A stretch of DNA of 64,000 bases from Tateyamaria sp. syn59 (GTDB lineage: Bacteria > Pseudomonadota > Alphaproteobacteria > Rhodobacterales > Rhodobacteraceae). Under the pieces are notes generated by a model. The model saw only the letters and a list, made by a program, of their open reading frames with translations, did no database searches and was not told the DNA's origin. The stretch is from positions 1 through 64,000 of the forward strand of contig NZ_VCBA01000010.1 of assembly GCF_007995245.1 (NCBI RefSeq), in the 5' to 3' direction. The translations under genes were made by a program, and so were the position numbers. Shown here in pieces: positions 25,901 through 35,285 of this stretch (positions within the stretch are counted from its first letter, which is position 1; each line of letters opens with the position of its first letter).

Positions 25901-27511
25901 TTACTTGCTGATGTTCCAGAACAACGGCGCGGGCGAGTCCAGCACGCCTTCGATGCTGGTCGACCAGGCGGTCGGCACGAAGTACTGGCCAATCGGCGCA
26001 TAGACCGCTTCCTCGAATGCGATTTTCTGGATTTCTGCTGCCAGCTCTTGCTGCTGCTCAAGTGTTGGTGCGGTGGCATATGAGGTGCGCAGTTCTTCCA
26101 GCTTGGGCACATCCGGCCAGCCGAACCAGCCACCGTCAGGGCCCTTGCCGTTGACCATGTTGTTGACCAAGGGGTTGAAGACGTCAGCACCCACCCAGTT
26201 GGTCATGAACATGTGCCAACCGCCATCTTCGATTGAGGCTTGGCTTGCACGCTTGCCCACCAGGGTTTGCCAATCCATCGCCTGCAGATCGACGACAAAG
26301 CCCGCGTCACGCATCGCTTGCGCCACAACAACCGGCTGCGTGCGCAGCGTGCCCACGTCCGTCGGGTGCATGATCACGATAGGCGTGCCGTCATACCCGG
26401 CTTCTTCCAGAAGGGCTTTGGCCTTGTCCATGCCGTTGCCCTTGATCAGCGTCTCAGAACCGACGTCTGTGGCCAATGGCGTATTGCAGACGAACATCGC
26501 ACCACAGAGCGAGTAAAGCTCCGGGTTGCCGACTAGCGCGTCGAGCACATCCTTCTGGTTCACGGATGCGATGGCGGCCTGACGGATGCGCACGTCATCC
26601 ATGGGCGCATTCAGCGTGTTGGGCCGCATGATCGTCTGCATGCCCAGCGCGTTGAGATTTTTGACCGTCACTTCCGGGTTTGCATCGAGGATCGGCAGCA
26701 GATCCGATGGCGGGCTTTCCCAATAGTCGATCTCGCCAGCCTGCAAAGCGTTCAGCGCTGTCTGATCGTCGGGCATTACGACCCATTCCACTCGGTCGAC
26801 ATTTACGACCTTGCCGCCCGCTGCCCAGCTTGCTGGTTCGGACCGTGGAACGTAGTCCTCGTTCTTCTCATAAACCGCGATGACACCCGGCTGGTACTCG
26901 TCCGCGACCCATTTGAACGGTCCGGATCCGATCTGTTCGGGGATCGGCTCGGTCGATGGGGTTTCGGCCAGCCGTTGCGGCATGATGAACGGCACGTTGG
27001 ACGATGGCTTGGCGAGACTGTCGATCACCAGACCGTAAGGCTCCTTGAGGTTGATCACAAACTCATTGGCCGACGCACCCTGGCTCATGCTGTCGACGAA
27101 AGACATCAACACCTGGCCCATGCCGTCCCGCTCGCCCCAGCGCGCGATGGACGCCGCAACGTCCGCGCCTGTCACAGTTGCCCCGTCGTGAAAGGCCAGA
27201 CCATCGCGCAGGGTAAATGTGTAGACAAGGCCGTCATCCGACACTGTATGGCTGTCAACCATCTGCGGCTGCGGCACCAGATCACTGTCGAGCGCATAGA
27301 GCGTGTCAAATATCATGTAGCCGTGGTTCCGGCTCATGTAGGCGGTCGTCAGGATCGGATCCAACACGCGCAAGTCCGAGTGTTTGACCGCGCGCAGGGT
27401 TTGCGCATCGACGGCACCTGCCACCACTGCAAACCCGGCCAACGCGGCACTGAACAGCGACGCGCGCAGCATGCCTGCGGGCTTTCGTTCGAATTGTATT
27501 GTATCGTTCAT
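25901..27511 (-). CDS. Peptide ABC transporter substrate-binding protein (Dpp/Opp family 5)
   Basis: The 536-residue periplasmic protein starts with a signal peptide whose charged N-region is long (MNDTIQFERKPAGMLRASLF) and which ends near GAVDAQ. The SBP family 5 signature is present (RVLDPILTTAYMSRNHGYMI, then TFTLRDGLAFHDGATVTGADV). GGGAG six bases upstream supports the ATG at 27511 over an internal Met. This component determines specificity; the family binds peptides, opines, nickel or glycosides. Neighbouring M81 and M20 hydrolases make a peptide or N-acyl amino acid ligand likely. Confidence 0.92.
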   Translation of the reverse strand: MNDTIQFERKPAGMLRASLFSAALAGFAVVAGAVDAQTLRAVKHSDLRVLDPILTTAYMSRNHGYMIFDTLYALDSDLVPQPQMVDSHTVSDDGLVYTFTLRDGLAFHDGATVTGADVAASIARWGERDGMGQVLMSFVDSMSQGASANEFVINLKEPYGLVIDSLAKPSSNVPFIMPQRLAETPSTEPIPEQIGSGPFKWVADEYQPGVIAVYEKNEDYVPRSEPASWAAGGKVVNVDRVEWVVMPDDQTALNALQAGEIDYWESPPSDLLPILDANPEVTVKNLNALGMQTIMRPNTLNAPMDDVRIRQAAIASVNQKDVLDALVGNPELYSLCGAMFVCNTPLATDVGSETLIKGNGMDKAKALLEEAGYDGTPIVIMHPTDVGTLRTQPVVVAQAMRDAGFVVDLQAMDWQTLVGKRASQASIEDGGWHMFMTNWVGADVFNPLVNNMVNGKGPDGGWFGWPDVPKLEELRTSYATAPTLEQQQELAAEIQKIAFEEAVYAPIGQYFVPTAWSTSIEGVLDSPAPLFWNISK

Positions 27512-27582
27512 CGTATACTCCCGTTGGTTGCTTAAGATACGCCGAACTTCGCAGGTTCTTTTGGGCGCGGATTAATCTGTCG

Positions 27583-29097
27583 TCAGGCGGCATCCTTCGG
27601 TTGGAACGCAGCGCCCAGAGGTTCCATGCGGATCCCGGGCGTCAGGTTGGTGAAGGGCAGGCTGGCGGGGCTGACCGGCATCGGACCGGGGGCCAGGCAG
27701 GTCAGGATTGTCTCTGCGATAGGGTCGAAATCAGCCCGAAAATGCACGGAGCTTTTGTTGACAAGGATCGCCTGCTGCTCGGGCTTGATCCCGACAAAGC
27801 GGTACATCTCGCGATCAGCCATCTGTGCCTTGTTGCTTGTCACGACGATGCGCACGTCATCGATGCGCAGACAGGCAGATGGCCCAAGATCAAGTTGTGC
27901 GCCGCCGTAAAATGGCCCGCTGGCCACCAGCTTTCCATCCGAAAGGGTTTCGACGGTAAAGGTCGCCTGAAAGGGCGCGTCGCCTTGGACGTTGGAAAAA
28001 CCACCCAGCGCGATGTCAATCTGCGCACCGACGCCCGCGCGATGCGCTGCGGCTGCCGCATTGGGATCGACCATATTGCCGAGTGCGGCACGCTTGGCGC
28101 CCTGCGTCACCAGGGCACGCAACATGCCGGTGGTGTTGGAATCACCGCCTGCACCGGGGTTGTCCTGTGTGTCGGCAATCACGACCGGGCGTGTCGCGTT
28201 TTGGGCGATGCGCATCGCTTCGATGACACCCGCATCCGGTTCATAACTTGTTCCAACAAGCGCGCTTTCCGCGTCCAGTACAGCGCGTTCGATCCGGTCG
28301 GCTGCCGCAGCCGCATCGGCCTGGGTTTCGCCATAGCAGATCACGGTCGGCCCGCAGCCTGGAAAATCCGCTGCCGGAAAGCCAAAAAAGAACGAGGTGC
28401 TGGCAACTGCGCCGTCTTCCAGATCAGCAACAAACTCATAGATGTCCTTGCCCGGAGCAGAGCGCGTGGTCTGCCATGCAATCGGCACCAGAAATGGCAG
28501 TCGACGAAACGCCTTGGCGTAGGGCTTGCCGCGCGCCATGACCGCCTGCAGCTGGGCGGCGGCGCGATACCCTGTCGCGTCCATGTCCACATGCGGGTAG
28601 GTCCGAAACCCAACCAGCACATCGGCTGCATCCACCATCTCTTGGGTGATGTTGCCATGAAGATCGAGCGCTGCGGCAATAGGCACATCCGGTCCCACCA
28701 CCGCGCGCAAGCGCATCAACAGCGCGCCTTCGCCATCGTCGAGGTGCTCGGCGACCATCGCGCCATGCAGGTCGATGAACACGCCGTCGAGTGGACCAGC
28801 CGCTGCGATGCCGGAAATTATTTCGCGGGTGATGCTTTTGTAGGCGTTTTGGCACACATGGGCGGACGGAATTGCGCCCGCCCACAGAATCGGAACGATA
28901 TCCCACCCCGCTGCTTGCGCATATGTGACTGCGCCACTGATGCCGAGATTGATGCCGCGGGACTGCTCAATCAGCGCCGAACCGCGCGCCAGCGGCATGT
29001 ATCCACCACCCTGCACGAAATCGGCCATGACCGCCTTGGTCGGGGCAAATGTATTGGTTTCATGAAGAAATCCGGCAAAAGCCACGCGTTTCGACAT
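27583..29097 (-). CDS. M81-family metallopeptidase (MlrC-like)
   Basis: The 504-residue protein matches the M81/MlrC family. An N-terminal domain of about 290 residues begins GFLHETNTFAPT and contains IDLHGAMVAEH and LDLHGNITQEMV, with likely metal ligands. The C-terminal domain has ADTQDNPGAGGDSNTTGML. MlrC of microcystin-degrading bacteria cleaves the linear tetrapeptide intermediate; most family members have unknown substrates and occur next to Dpp transporters, as here. It heads the seven-gene operon and is divergent from the IclR regulator, with a palindrome between them. It has no signal peptide. I do not assign microcystinase activity. Confidence 0.9.
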   Translation of the reverse strand: MSKRVAFAGFLHETNTFAPTKAVMADFVQGGGYMPLARGSALIEQSRGINLGISGAVTYAQAAGWDIVPILWAGAIPSAHVCQNAYKSITREIISGIAAAGPLDGVFIDLHGAMVAEHLDDGEGALLMRLRAVVGPDVPIAAALDLHGNITQEMVDAADVLVGFRTYPHVDMDATGYRAAAQLQAVMARGKPYAKAFRRLPFLVPIAWQTTRSAPGKDIYEFVADLEDGAVASTSFFFGFPAADFPGCGPTVICYGETQADAAAAADRIERAVLDAESALVGTSYEPDAGVIEAMRIAQNATRPVVIADTQDNPGAGGDSNTTGMLRALVTQGAKRAALGNMVDPNAAAAAHRAGVGAQIDIALGGFSNVQGDAPFQATFTVETLSDGKLVASGPFYGGAQLDLGPSACLRIDDVRIVVTSNKAQMADREMYRFVGIKPEQQAILVNKSSVHFRADFDPIAETILTCLAPGPMPVSPASLPFTNLTPGIRMEPLGAAFQPKDAA

Positions 29098-29160
29098 TTT
29101 CGTCCCCGGTCAATCTGCTTGATGCGCAGCTGAGTTAAGGAAGGTGAGTTATATCGCTAT

Positions 29161-29178
29161 GCAATACTGCACCATTGC
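29161..29178. promoter_or_regulatory. Palindrome in the M81/IclR divergent promoter region
   Basis: GCAATACTGCACCATTGC is symmetrical at 14 of 18 positions (arms GCAAT/ATTGC plus central TGCA). It is located between the divergent M81 and IclR genes, just before an AT-rich TAAAATAATAT stretch that may be a -10 region for iclR. It is a candidate operator for the IclR-family protein encoded at 29282. Confidence 0.45.
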
Positions 29179-29281
29179 TTTAAAATAATATGGCCTGACC
29201 TTACGTACAGTCAACTGCGCCGCGAGAAGACAGATCGACACCTTCAGGAACACCACACGGGCCGAACACGGGCTGCGGGCA

Positions 29282-30052
29282 TTGACTGCAGAAGACCGTG
29301 CCGACCCTCTTTTTGTGCGATCTGTCGAAAAAGCGATGGGGATCCTTTCGGCATTTCACCACGCCAGCGGACCCCTGACCCTGTCCGATCTTGCAACCCG
29401 CGCAGGCATCGACCGCAGCGCAGCACAGCGCATGGTCCACACGCTGCGCGCGCTTGGCTATGTCCGTCGCGATGCGGACGGGCACGGTTACTTGCCAGGG
29501 CTGCGTGTTCTGGATCATACGCTGGATTACCTTCGTCTCGACCCGCTCGTGCGTCATGCCACACCAGTGCTGCAAGAGCTACGGACTGCGGTGCGTGAAC
29601 GGGTGGACTTATCGCTCTTCGATGGACCGCGCGTTGTATACGCGGTTCGGCTGCAAACCACGCGGCAAACGCTGAATGCCTCTTTGGTCGGACACAGTGT
29701 CCCGAGCTTTTGCAGTTCGGGTGGCTGGGCGATGTTGTCGCGTCTGCCGCCGGAGCGCGCGCGTGACATTGTCGAGCGGTCCGACCGCCGTCCCTTTACC
29801 TCGGGCACGATCACATCCGTTGACGAAGTGATGGAGAAGATCGCCAAGACCCGAGCCGATGGGTATGCGCTCACAACCAACCAGATCCTGTCAGGCGAGA
29901 TCGCAGCCGCTTTCCCAATCATGAACGCCAAGGGCGAACCGCTTGCCGCGATCCATATCGCAGGTTCGCTCGCCGATTGGTCACCCGAAGAGTACATCCG
30001 CCGCGTTGTCCCGCCGGGACAGGCAGCCGCGCGCACCATCAGCCAATACTAG
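29282..30052 (+). CDS. IclR-family transcriptional regulator
   Basis: The 256-residue protein has the IclR winged helix-turn-helix (residues about 10-75: SVEKAMGILSAFHHASGPLTLSDLATRAG, AAQRMVHTLRALGYV) and the C-terminal effector domain (LDHTLDYLRLDPLV, VDLSLFDGPRVVYAVRL, GYALTTNQILSGEIAAAFPI). A TTG start is shown because no ATG or GTG precedes the DNA-binding domain in frame; the ribosome site is weak. It is divergent from the M81-Dpp-M20 operon and 18 bases upstream of the acylase gene, so it probably controls both, with a peptide- or acid-derived effector. Confidence 0.88.
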   Translation: MTAEDRADPLFVRSVEKAMGILSAFHHASGPLTLSDLATRAGIDRSAAQRMVHTLRALGYVRRDADGHGYLPGLRVLDHTLDYLRLDPLVRHATPVLQELRTAVRERVDLSLFDGPRVVYAVRLQTTRQTLNASLVGHSVPSFCSSGGWAMLSRLPPERARDIVERSDRRPFTSGTITSVDEVMEKIAKTRADGYALTTNQILSGEIAAAFPIMNAKGEPLAAIHIAGSLADWSPEEYIRRVVPPGQAAARTISQY

Positions 30053-30070
30053 ATCACAGCGAGGGGTTTT

Positions 30071-32383
30071 TTGATCGATCAAGAGCTATCAGTGCCGGGC
30101 CTGAAAGATGTCGCAACCATATCGGTCGACACATGGGGCCTTGCACATATTCGCGCGCAAACCACGCGAGATGCCTTTTTCGTTCAGGGATTGAACGCAG
30201 TCCGCGATCGGCTGTGGCAGATTGATCTGTGGCGCAAGCGTGGGCTGGGTCTTTTGTCTGCTGATTTCGGACCCGGCTATCTGATGCAGGATCGCGCGGC
30301 CCGGCTGTTTCTCTATCGCGGAGATATGGAGGCAGAATGGGCCGCTTATGGAGATGATGCAGAAGAGATCTGTATCGCCTTCACCCAAGGGATCAATGCA
30401 GGCATTGACTTGATGCTTGATGGGGCATGGACGCTGCCGCCCGAATTCGAGGAACTGCAAATGCGTCCGGGGCATTGGCAACCCGAGGATGTCGTACGGA
30501 TTCGCACGCATTGTCTGTCACGCAACGCGACCTCCGAACTGGCGCGCGCGCAGGTGCTGACGCTGGCTGATCCCGAGACAGATTTGCTAAGGGTGCCATT
30601 GTCGCCTCCTGTTCCGCCGGAGGAATGGGCGTCCAGAAGCGAAAAGCGCCTGCCGCCTGATGTTTTGGCTGTCTATGAACTCGCGACAGCGCCCGTGACC
30701 TTTCAGCCGGATCGGTTGAACGCCACACTGGCCGACGCAAGCAAGTGGTGTGTGGTTGACGCGAACAAAACTGTGCAGGCCAGTATGGAAGGCTCAAACA
30801 ACTGGGCCATCGCCCCCGCACTGACGTCAACAGGGCGGGCGATCATGGCCTGCGATCCGCATCGCGCGCATGCAGCACCATCCCTGCGGTACATGGTTCA
30901 CCTTAGCGCACCCGGCATGGATCTGATCGGCGCAGGAGAGCCGTCCTCTCCGGGAATAATGGCCGGACATAACGGCACCGCTGCGTTCAGCCTGACGATC
31001 TTTTGTGCCGATCAGGAAGACGTGATGGTCTACGATCTAACCCCTGATGCCGCGGCCTACCACTACGGCAGTGGCACCGAAGCGTTCCGCCAGATTGAAG
31101 AGGTATTCCAAGTCAAAGGCGCACCGGACCAAACGCTGCCGCTGCAGTTCACGCGTCACGGACCGGTCGTATACACTGACACAGATCGCAGTATCGCGCT
31201 GGCTGTGCGCACCGTTTTTACTGATCCGGGCACGTCGCCTTACATGACCAGTCTCAAGTCCATGCGTGCCACCACCCTCAACCAGTTCAAGTCGGATTTG
31301 GCCACCTGGGGGGCTCCGACGGTCAACATGGTCTACGCGGACACGACCGGCGGCATTGGTTGGCAAGCCGCCGGCTACGTTCCGCAGCGTGACGGCTGGC
31401 GTGGCCTGGTTCCGGTCAGCGGTGCCGGAGACTACGAATGGAATGGCTACATGACTGCGGCGGACCTGCCATGTCTCGATACCCCGGAGCAGGGCTACGT
31501 GTTCTCGGCCAACGAGATGAACGTGCCTAATGACTGGAACCACACCGCACGCCCGATCGGCTTTGAGTGGTTCGAAGATGGACGCGCCGCCCGTATTTCC
31601 GATGTGATTGCCTCGGGCGGCGCAAAGGACATCGCTGGCAACTGCGCGTTGCAAACGGACACCTATTCCGCCTGCGCGCGCATGCTGGTCAGCCTCCTGC
31701 CCGACACAAGCCCTATGCCTGCGCGCGATTTGTTACGTAGCTGGGATGGCTTTGCGCGGGGCGACAGCGCGGGCGCGTTGCTCTTTGAACGCTGGCTGAC
31801 CGAACACCTGTGCCCCACTCTTTTGGAGCGTGTGGTCCCCGATGCCGCAGTGCGTCAGTTGTTGCAGCCAGGAAACATACCGACCGTGGTCCGGGTCTTG
31901 CAGGGCCACCACATTGAACTTGCCGAACGGGCCGGTTTGGACAGGGCAGCAGCGCGCGACACTTTTCTTTCGGGCACGCTAGATGCGGCATGGACCAGCA
32001 CTTGCGCATCGTTTGGCAGCGACCCCACGGCCTGGCGCTGGGACGCGCTGCACCAAGGCTACTTCCACCACGCCATCGCCTCTTACGATGTCGGACCTTT
32101 TCCCACAGGCGGCAGCAGCACCACGACAATGATGGCCCATTACGATGCAGCAGAGTACAGGGTTCGTATTGGTGCCTCGGTTCGGATGGTCGTCGATGTC
32201 GGGGCCTGGGACAACAGCGTCTGGATCAACGCGCCGGGCCAGTCCGGGGTGCCAGGGACGGTCCACTACGACGATCTCACACCGCTTTGGGCAGCTGGCA
32301 GTTATGTGCCGATGCTATATTCACTGCAGGCCATCGAAGCGGCCACGCGAACCCGTATCACCTTGATCCCCACGCGGCTTTAA
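30071..32383 (+). CDS. Penicillin-acylase-family Ntn hydrolase, apparently cytoplasmic
   Basis: The 770-residue protein matches penicillin amidases across its length, with the N-terminal alpha region (DTWGLAHIRAQTTRDAFFVQG) and the catalytic SNNW at residues 242-245 (GSNNWAIAP), where autocleavage would expose the serine nucleophile. Later landmarks are GHNGTAAFSLT, FTRHGPVVY and MVYADTTGGIGWQAAGYVP. Family members cleave amide bonds of acylated compounds, including beta-lactam side chains and acyl-homoserine lactones, and are usually periplasmic. Here the N-terminus (MIDQELSVPGL) shows no signal peptide. The start is a TTG with GAGGGG four bases upstream. It follows the IclR gene by 18 bases and is likely cotranscribed with it. 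Confidence 0.88.
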   Translation: MIDQELSVPGLKDVATISVDTWGLAHIRAQTTRDAFFVQGLNAVRDRLWQIDLWRKRGLGLLSADFGPGYLMQDRAARLFLYRGDMEAEWAAYGDDAEEICIAFTQGINAGIDLMLDGAWTLPPEFEELQMRPGHWQPEDVVRIRTHCLSRNATSELARAQVLTLADPETDLLRVPLSPPVPPEEWASRSEKRLPPDVLAVYELATAPVTFQPDRLNATLADASKWCVVDANKTVQASMEGSNNWAIAPALTSTGRAIMACDPHRAHAAPSLRYMVHLSAPGMDLIGAGEPSSPGIMAGHNGTAAFSLTIFCADQEDVMVYDLTPDAAAYHYGSGTEAFRQIEEVFQVKGAPDQTLPLQFTRHGPVVYTDTDRSIALAVRTVFTDPGTSPYMTSLKSMRATTLNQFKSDLATWGAPTVNMVYADTTGGIGWQAAGYVPQRDGWRGLVPVSGAGDYEWNGYMTAADLPCLDTPEQGYVFSANEMNVPNDWNHTARPIGFEWFEDGRAARISDVIASGGAKDIAGNCALQTDTYSACARMLVSLLPDTSPMPARDLLRSWDGFARGDSAGALLFERWLTEHLCPTLLERVVPDAAVRQLLQPGNIPTVVRVLQGHHIELAERAGLDRAAARDTFLSGTLDAAWTSTCASFGSDPTAWRWDALHQGYFHHAIASYDVGPFPTGGSSTTTMMAHYDAAEYRVRIGASVRMVVDVGAWDNSVWINAPGQSGVPGTVHYDDLTPLWAAGSYVPMLYSLQAIEAATRTRITLIPTRL

Positions 32384-32388
32384 GGAAA

Positions 32389-32428
32389 CGAAAGACTGGG
32401 TCGCTTTGGGCTTCCTTCCCAGTTTTCG
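32389..32428 (+). terminator. Terminator-like hairpin after the acylase gene
   Basis: Starting six bases after the stop, CGAAAGACTGGG pairs with CCCAGTTTTCG apart from a one-base bulge, around a 17-base loop. No T-run follows, so intrinsic termination would be weak. A second hairpin (TGGTTTTCC at 32471-32479 with GGAAAACCA at 32489-32497) lies downstream. Confidence 0.4.
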
Positions 32429-32835
32429 TGAAACTAACCATCGGTGCACCTTTTTTAGGCTAACAACGCGTGGTTTTCCAACGGAAGGGGAAAACCAGAA
32501 CGCACTGCAAATGTAGTGTTAAAAACCTGCTATCGCCGAAACTGACATTGGCCGTATTGAATGCGGGTTGGCCTGCTTCTACAATCAGCCTATAGCTTCT
32601 AAGTAGCCCTCCCCCAGATCTTTGCCGCATGGCTTACATGCCGCTCTGCGGCCCTTCGAACCGACCGTTCGCGCCGATTTTAAACTTATGAACGAATGCG
32701 CCCTTTCGATGTGGTCGCTCGAACTGTGGCATCGACTGATGCAAGCCGCTCACAAGCTTATAGTGCGCGTCCGATGCGAGTGTTGCTCCAGAGCAATCCC
32801 AAACGCTTTGCGGGTCCAGGCTTCCGGCGCAGATC
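32429..32835. other. Intergenic region between convergent acylase and GGT genes
   Basis: Apart from the nine-base-stem hairpin at 32471-32497, no gene or regulatory structure was recognised in these 400 bases. The short frames present lack family resemblance. Confidence 0.4.
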
Positions 32836-34431
32836 TCAAAAGCCGACGGCTTGTCCGTCCTTGCGCGGGTCGGAACCTGCTGCGTAAGCCCCGTTGTCGA
32901 GGCGCGCAATCAATTGGGCACCACCGAAACCAAAGGCGTTGTCGGGTGCCTCGACGCTCAAAGCGTGGCCAATGTCTTTCAGCGCTTGCAACGTATTCTT
33001 CGGGAACGTGGTTTCGCAAGCAAGGCTAAGACCACCTGTGACCCGCCAGCGCGGTGCGTCCACAGCCATCTGCACGTCCTGATCCCAAAGCTGCGTGCGG
33101 AGTGTCATTTGTAGATGCCCTTGCGCCTGCATCGGACCGCCCATAACGCCGAAGCTCATCACAGGCGCATCGCCCTTCGTCAAAAACGCGGGAATTATTG
33201 TGTGGAAAGGCCGCTTGCCTGGACCTATAGCGTTCTGGCTAGAAGGGTCTAGTGAGAAGCCTGCCCCCCGGTTTTGCAGGTGTATGCCCGTCCCAGGAAT
33301 GCAGATGCCCGAGCCAAATCCCGCATAGTTCGACTGGATAAACGAGACCATCATCCCGCTTTCATCTGCGGCTGTCAGGTATACGGTACCTCGGGCGGGG
33401 GGAGTTCCAGTCTGAAAATCCTGCGCCTGCGTGATGTCGATCAGAGCGGCGCGTTCGGCAAGGTAACCCGGATCGAGCATCGAGGCGGGTGTAACGCGGG
33501 TCATATGCGCAAGATCGCCGACATATTCTTCGGTGTCTTTCAAGGCCAGTTTCATCGCTTCGATCTGAAGATGCAGCGCGCGTGGGTCGTCCGCATCAAG
33601 ATCGCGCAACGGCGTATGATCGAGCATTCCAAGGGCCATCAGACCAGCGATACCCTGCCCGTTAGGTGGAATCTCGTGCAGCGTCACATCGTCAAAGCTT
33701 TGCTGAATCGTACCGCACCAATCGGCCTTATTTGCCGCAAGGTCGGACACGCGCATCGCAGCGTCATGCTCTTTCGCAAATGCCTCGATCTTTTCGGCGA
33801 TCTCGCCCTCGTAGAAGGCTTTGCCTTTGGTTTCCGCAATTAGGCGGAGGGTGGTTGCGAAGTCAGGATTTCGGTAGATTTCGCCGGCCGCGGGCGCGCG
33901 ACCTTCCGGCATAAACTGGTTTGCAAAGCCTGGGAGATGGGCCAAGTTTCGCTCACCGCGCTTCCAAAGCGTTGCGACAATTGGAGAGACTGGAAAGCCG
34001 CGCTCCGCATAGTCGATCGCCCGTTCGAACAACGCTTCGAATGGAAGTTTTCCGAATTTCTCCGAGAGCGCGACCCAGCCTGATACCGCGCCCGGAACCG
34101 TGACACTGTCCCAGCCAAGGAACGGCATTTTGTCATGCCCCTTGAAATACTCCTGCGTCCACGCAGCAGGCGCGCGGCCTGACGCGTTAAGACCGTGAAG
34201 TTCGGTTCCATCCCATAAAATGCAAAAGGCGTCTGATCCAAGGCCATTGCCCGTCGGCTCGACCAACGGGAGAGTGATCGCGGCGGCGAGCGCAGCATCT
34301 ACAGCGTTTCCACCTTTCGCCAGCATCGACAGACCTGCCTGCGCGGCAAGCGGCTGCGAGGTGCTGACCATATTACCTGCCACGACCGGCGAGCGGCGGG
34401 ATGGGTAGTGGTGATGGGCACGCAAGGTCAT
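32836..34431 (-). CDS. Gamma-glutamyltransferase-family Ntn hydrolase
   Basis: The 531-residue protein matches the GGT/cephalosporin acylase family from the N-terminal VVAGNMVSTSQPLAAQAGLS and GGNAVDAALAAAITLPLVEP segments to the small subunit. Autoprocessing is expected before Thr349 (ARGTVYLTAADESG). The substrate-binding region GFGSGICIPGTGIHLQNRGAGF and the C-terminal MGGPMQAQGHLQ follow. The family hydrolyses or transfers gamma-glutamyl groups. Typical GGT is secreted, but no signal peptide is present here, in line with action on imported compounds. It lies 18 bases downstream of the DUF1028 gene. The Val-Tyr-Leu after the threonine differs from the Thr-His-[FY] of classical GGT and is more like the branch of uncertain substrate. 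Confidence 0.88.
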   Translation of the reverse strand: MTLRAHHHYPSRRSPVVAGNMVSTSQPLAAQAGLSMLAKGGNAVDAALAAAITLPLVEPTGNGLGSDAFCILWDGTELHGLNASGRAPAAWTQEYFKGHDKMPFLGWDSVTVPGAVSGWVALSEKFGKLPFEALFERAIDYAERGFPVSPIVATLWKRGERNLAHLPGFANQFMPEGRAPAAGEIYRNPDFATTLRLIAETKGKAFYEGEIAEKIEAFAKEHDAAMRVSDLAANKADWCGTIQQSFDDVTLHEIPPNGQGIAGLMALGMLDHTPLRDLDADDPRALHLQIEAMKLALKDTEEYVGDLAHMTRVTPASMLDPGYLAERAALIDITQAQDFQTGTPPARGTVYLTAADESGMMVSFIQSNYAGFGSGICIPGTGIHLQNRGAGFSLDPSSQNAIGPGKRPFHTIIPAFLTKGDAPVMSFGVMGGPMQAQGHLQMTLRTQLWDQDVQMAVDAPRWRVTGGLSLACETTFPKNTLQALKDIGHALSVEAPDNAFGFGGAQLIARLDNGAYAAGSDPRKDGQAVGF

Positions 34432-34449
34432 GTTCAGGCTCGTTCTTTC

Positions 34450-35202
34450 TTAGGAAGATGGTTGGGTGGCGTAGGACTGGGACGATACGCCGTTGCGTTC
34501 CATCTCGCGTTCTTTGTCCGCAATCGCGAGATCAAGAGGCTTTCGGTCGAGCAATCCTGACGGGTTCTCACGCGTCGGCATCGCAGGTCGGAAAAGCGCG
34601 AAGCGTTCCTCGGATACGGTGAGCAGGCGGCGCAGTTCGGGTAGGGGGGTTGCGTGGTCGTCCACGCGCAGATCGAGTGCCGGGTAGGGCTGGCCGTCAT
34701 GCACAAGGAGAGCTGCGGCCTGCCGCCCGCGTTTGTCTCCTCCTGCGGCTTCGCCCGCTTCCATGGCGGTGAGTAGACGTTCGGCAAAAGTCGATGCTTT
34801 TGCTGCCTCCCATGCCGAGAGCATCTCGGCGATCACGTCAGGGCCGGTCAGCATATTCCCGGCGATCGAAACACTTCCGCTATGGCAATGCCCGGCCCAA
34901 GGCACGCAGGCCGCGCCTGTATGCTGTGCGATCTGACCATTGGTTCCGATCATATGCGCTTGGCGAATGGCTTGCCCTGCATCCGCCGCGACAAGATCGG
35001 CTAGGACGATATCAGGCGCCTCGCCGCCGGAAAGACGTGCCAGACCGTCTATGCCCCAAAGCGGATTGACGAATGCTTGACTGGCAAATGCAGCGTTATT
35101 CGACACGTAGGGAACCATCGCACCGCAAGCAAAAAAGCGGCTCGCGACCGCGATGCCAAAGGCCCCACTGTCAGGGTCTCGAGCGACAATCGAAAAGGTC
35201 AT
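34450..35202 (-). CDS. DUF1028-family Ntn-like protein
   Basis: The 250-residue product starts MTFSIVARDPDSGAFGIAVA, the standard N-terminus of DUF1028 proteins, and continues with FFACGAMVPYVSNNAAFASQ and a C-terminal AALLVHDGQPYPALDLRVDDH. DUF1028 proteins are predicted to have an Ntn-hydrolase fold and often neighbour peptidase or GGT genes; their reaction is unknown. I start at ATG 35202, which has GGAG upstream; an in-frame ATG 54 bases earlier gives an unlikely extension. It heads a two-gene operon with GGT and is divergent from the second Dpp operon. Confidence 0.85.
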   Translation of the reverse strand: MTFSIVARDPDSGAFGIAVASRFFACGAMVPYVSNNAAFASQAFVNPLWGIDGLARLSGGEAPDIVLADLVAADAGQAIRQAHMIGTNGQIAQHTGAACVPWAGHCHSGSVSIAGNMLTGPDVIAEMLSAWEAAKASTFAERLLTAMEAGEAAGGDKRGRQAAALLVHDGQPYPALDLRVDDHATPLPELRRLLTVSEERFALFRPAMPTRENPSGLLDRKPLDLAIADKEREMERNGVSSQSYATQPSS

Positions 35203-35285
35203 GCACGTCTCCTTCCGGACAAGTGTTCCGACCTTTTCCATTCTCAAGATGCACAAATTTCATGCACATGTCTGGATCGGGCTGG

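Noticed and set aside
27583-29097. Microcystin degradation (mlr) locus
   Set aside because: Only an MlrC-like M81 protein is present; MlrA and MlrB homologues were not seen, and M81 proteins next to Dpp transporters are widespread.
27499-29133. 544-codon plus-strand open frame
   Set aside because: It is antisense of the M81 gene and lacks family resemblance or a ribosome site.
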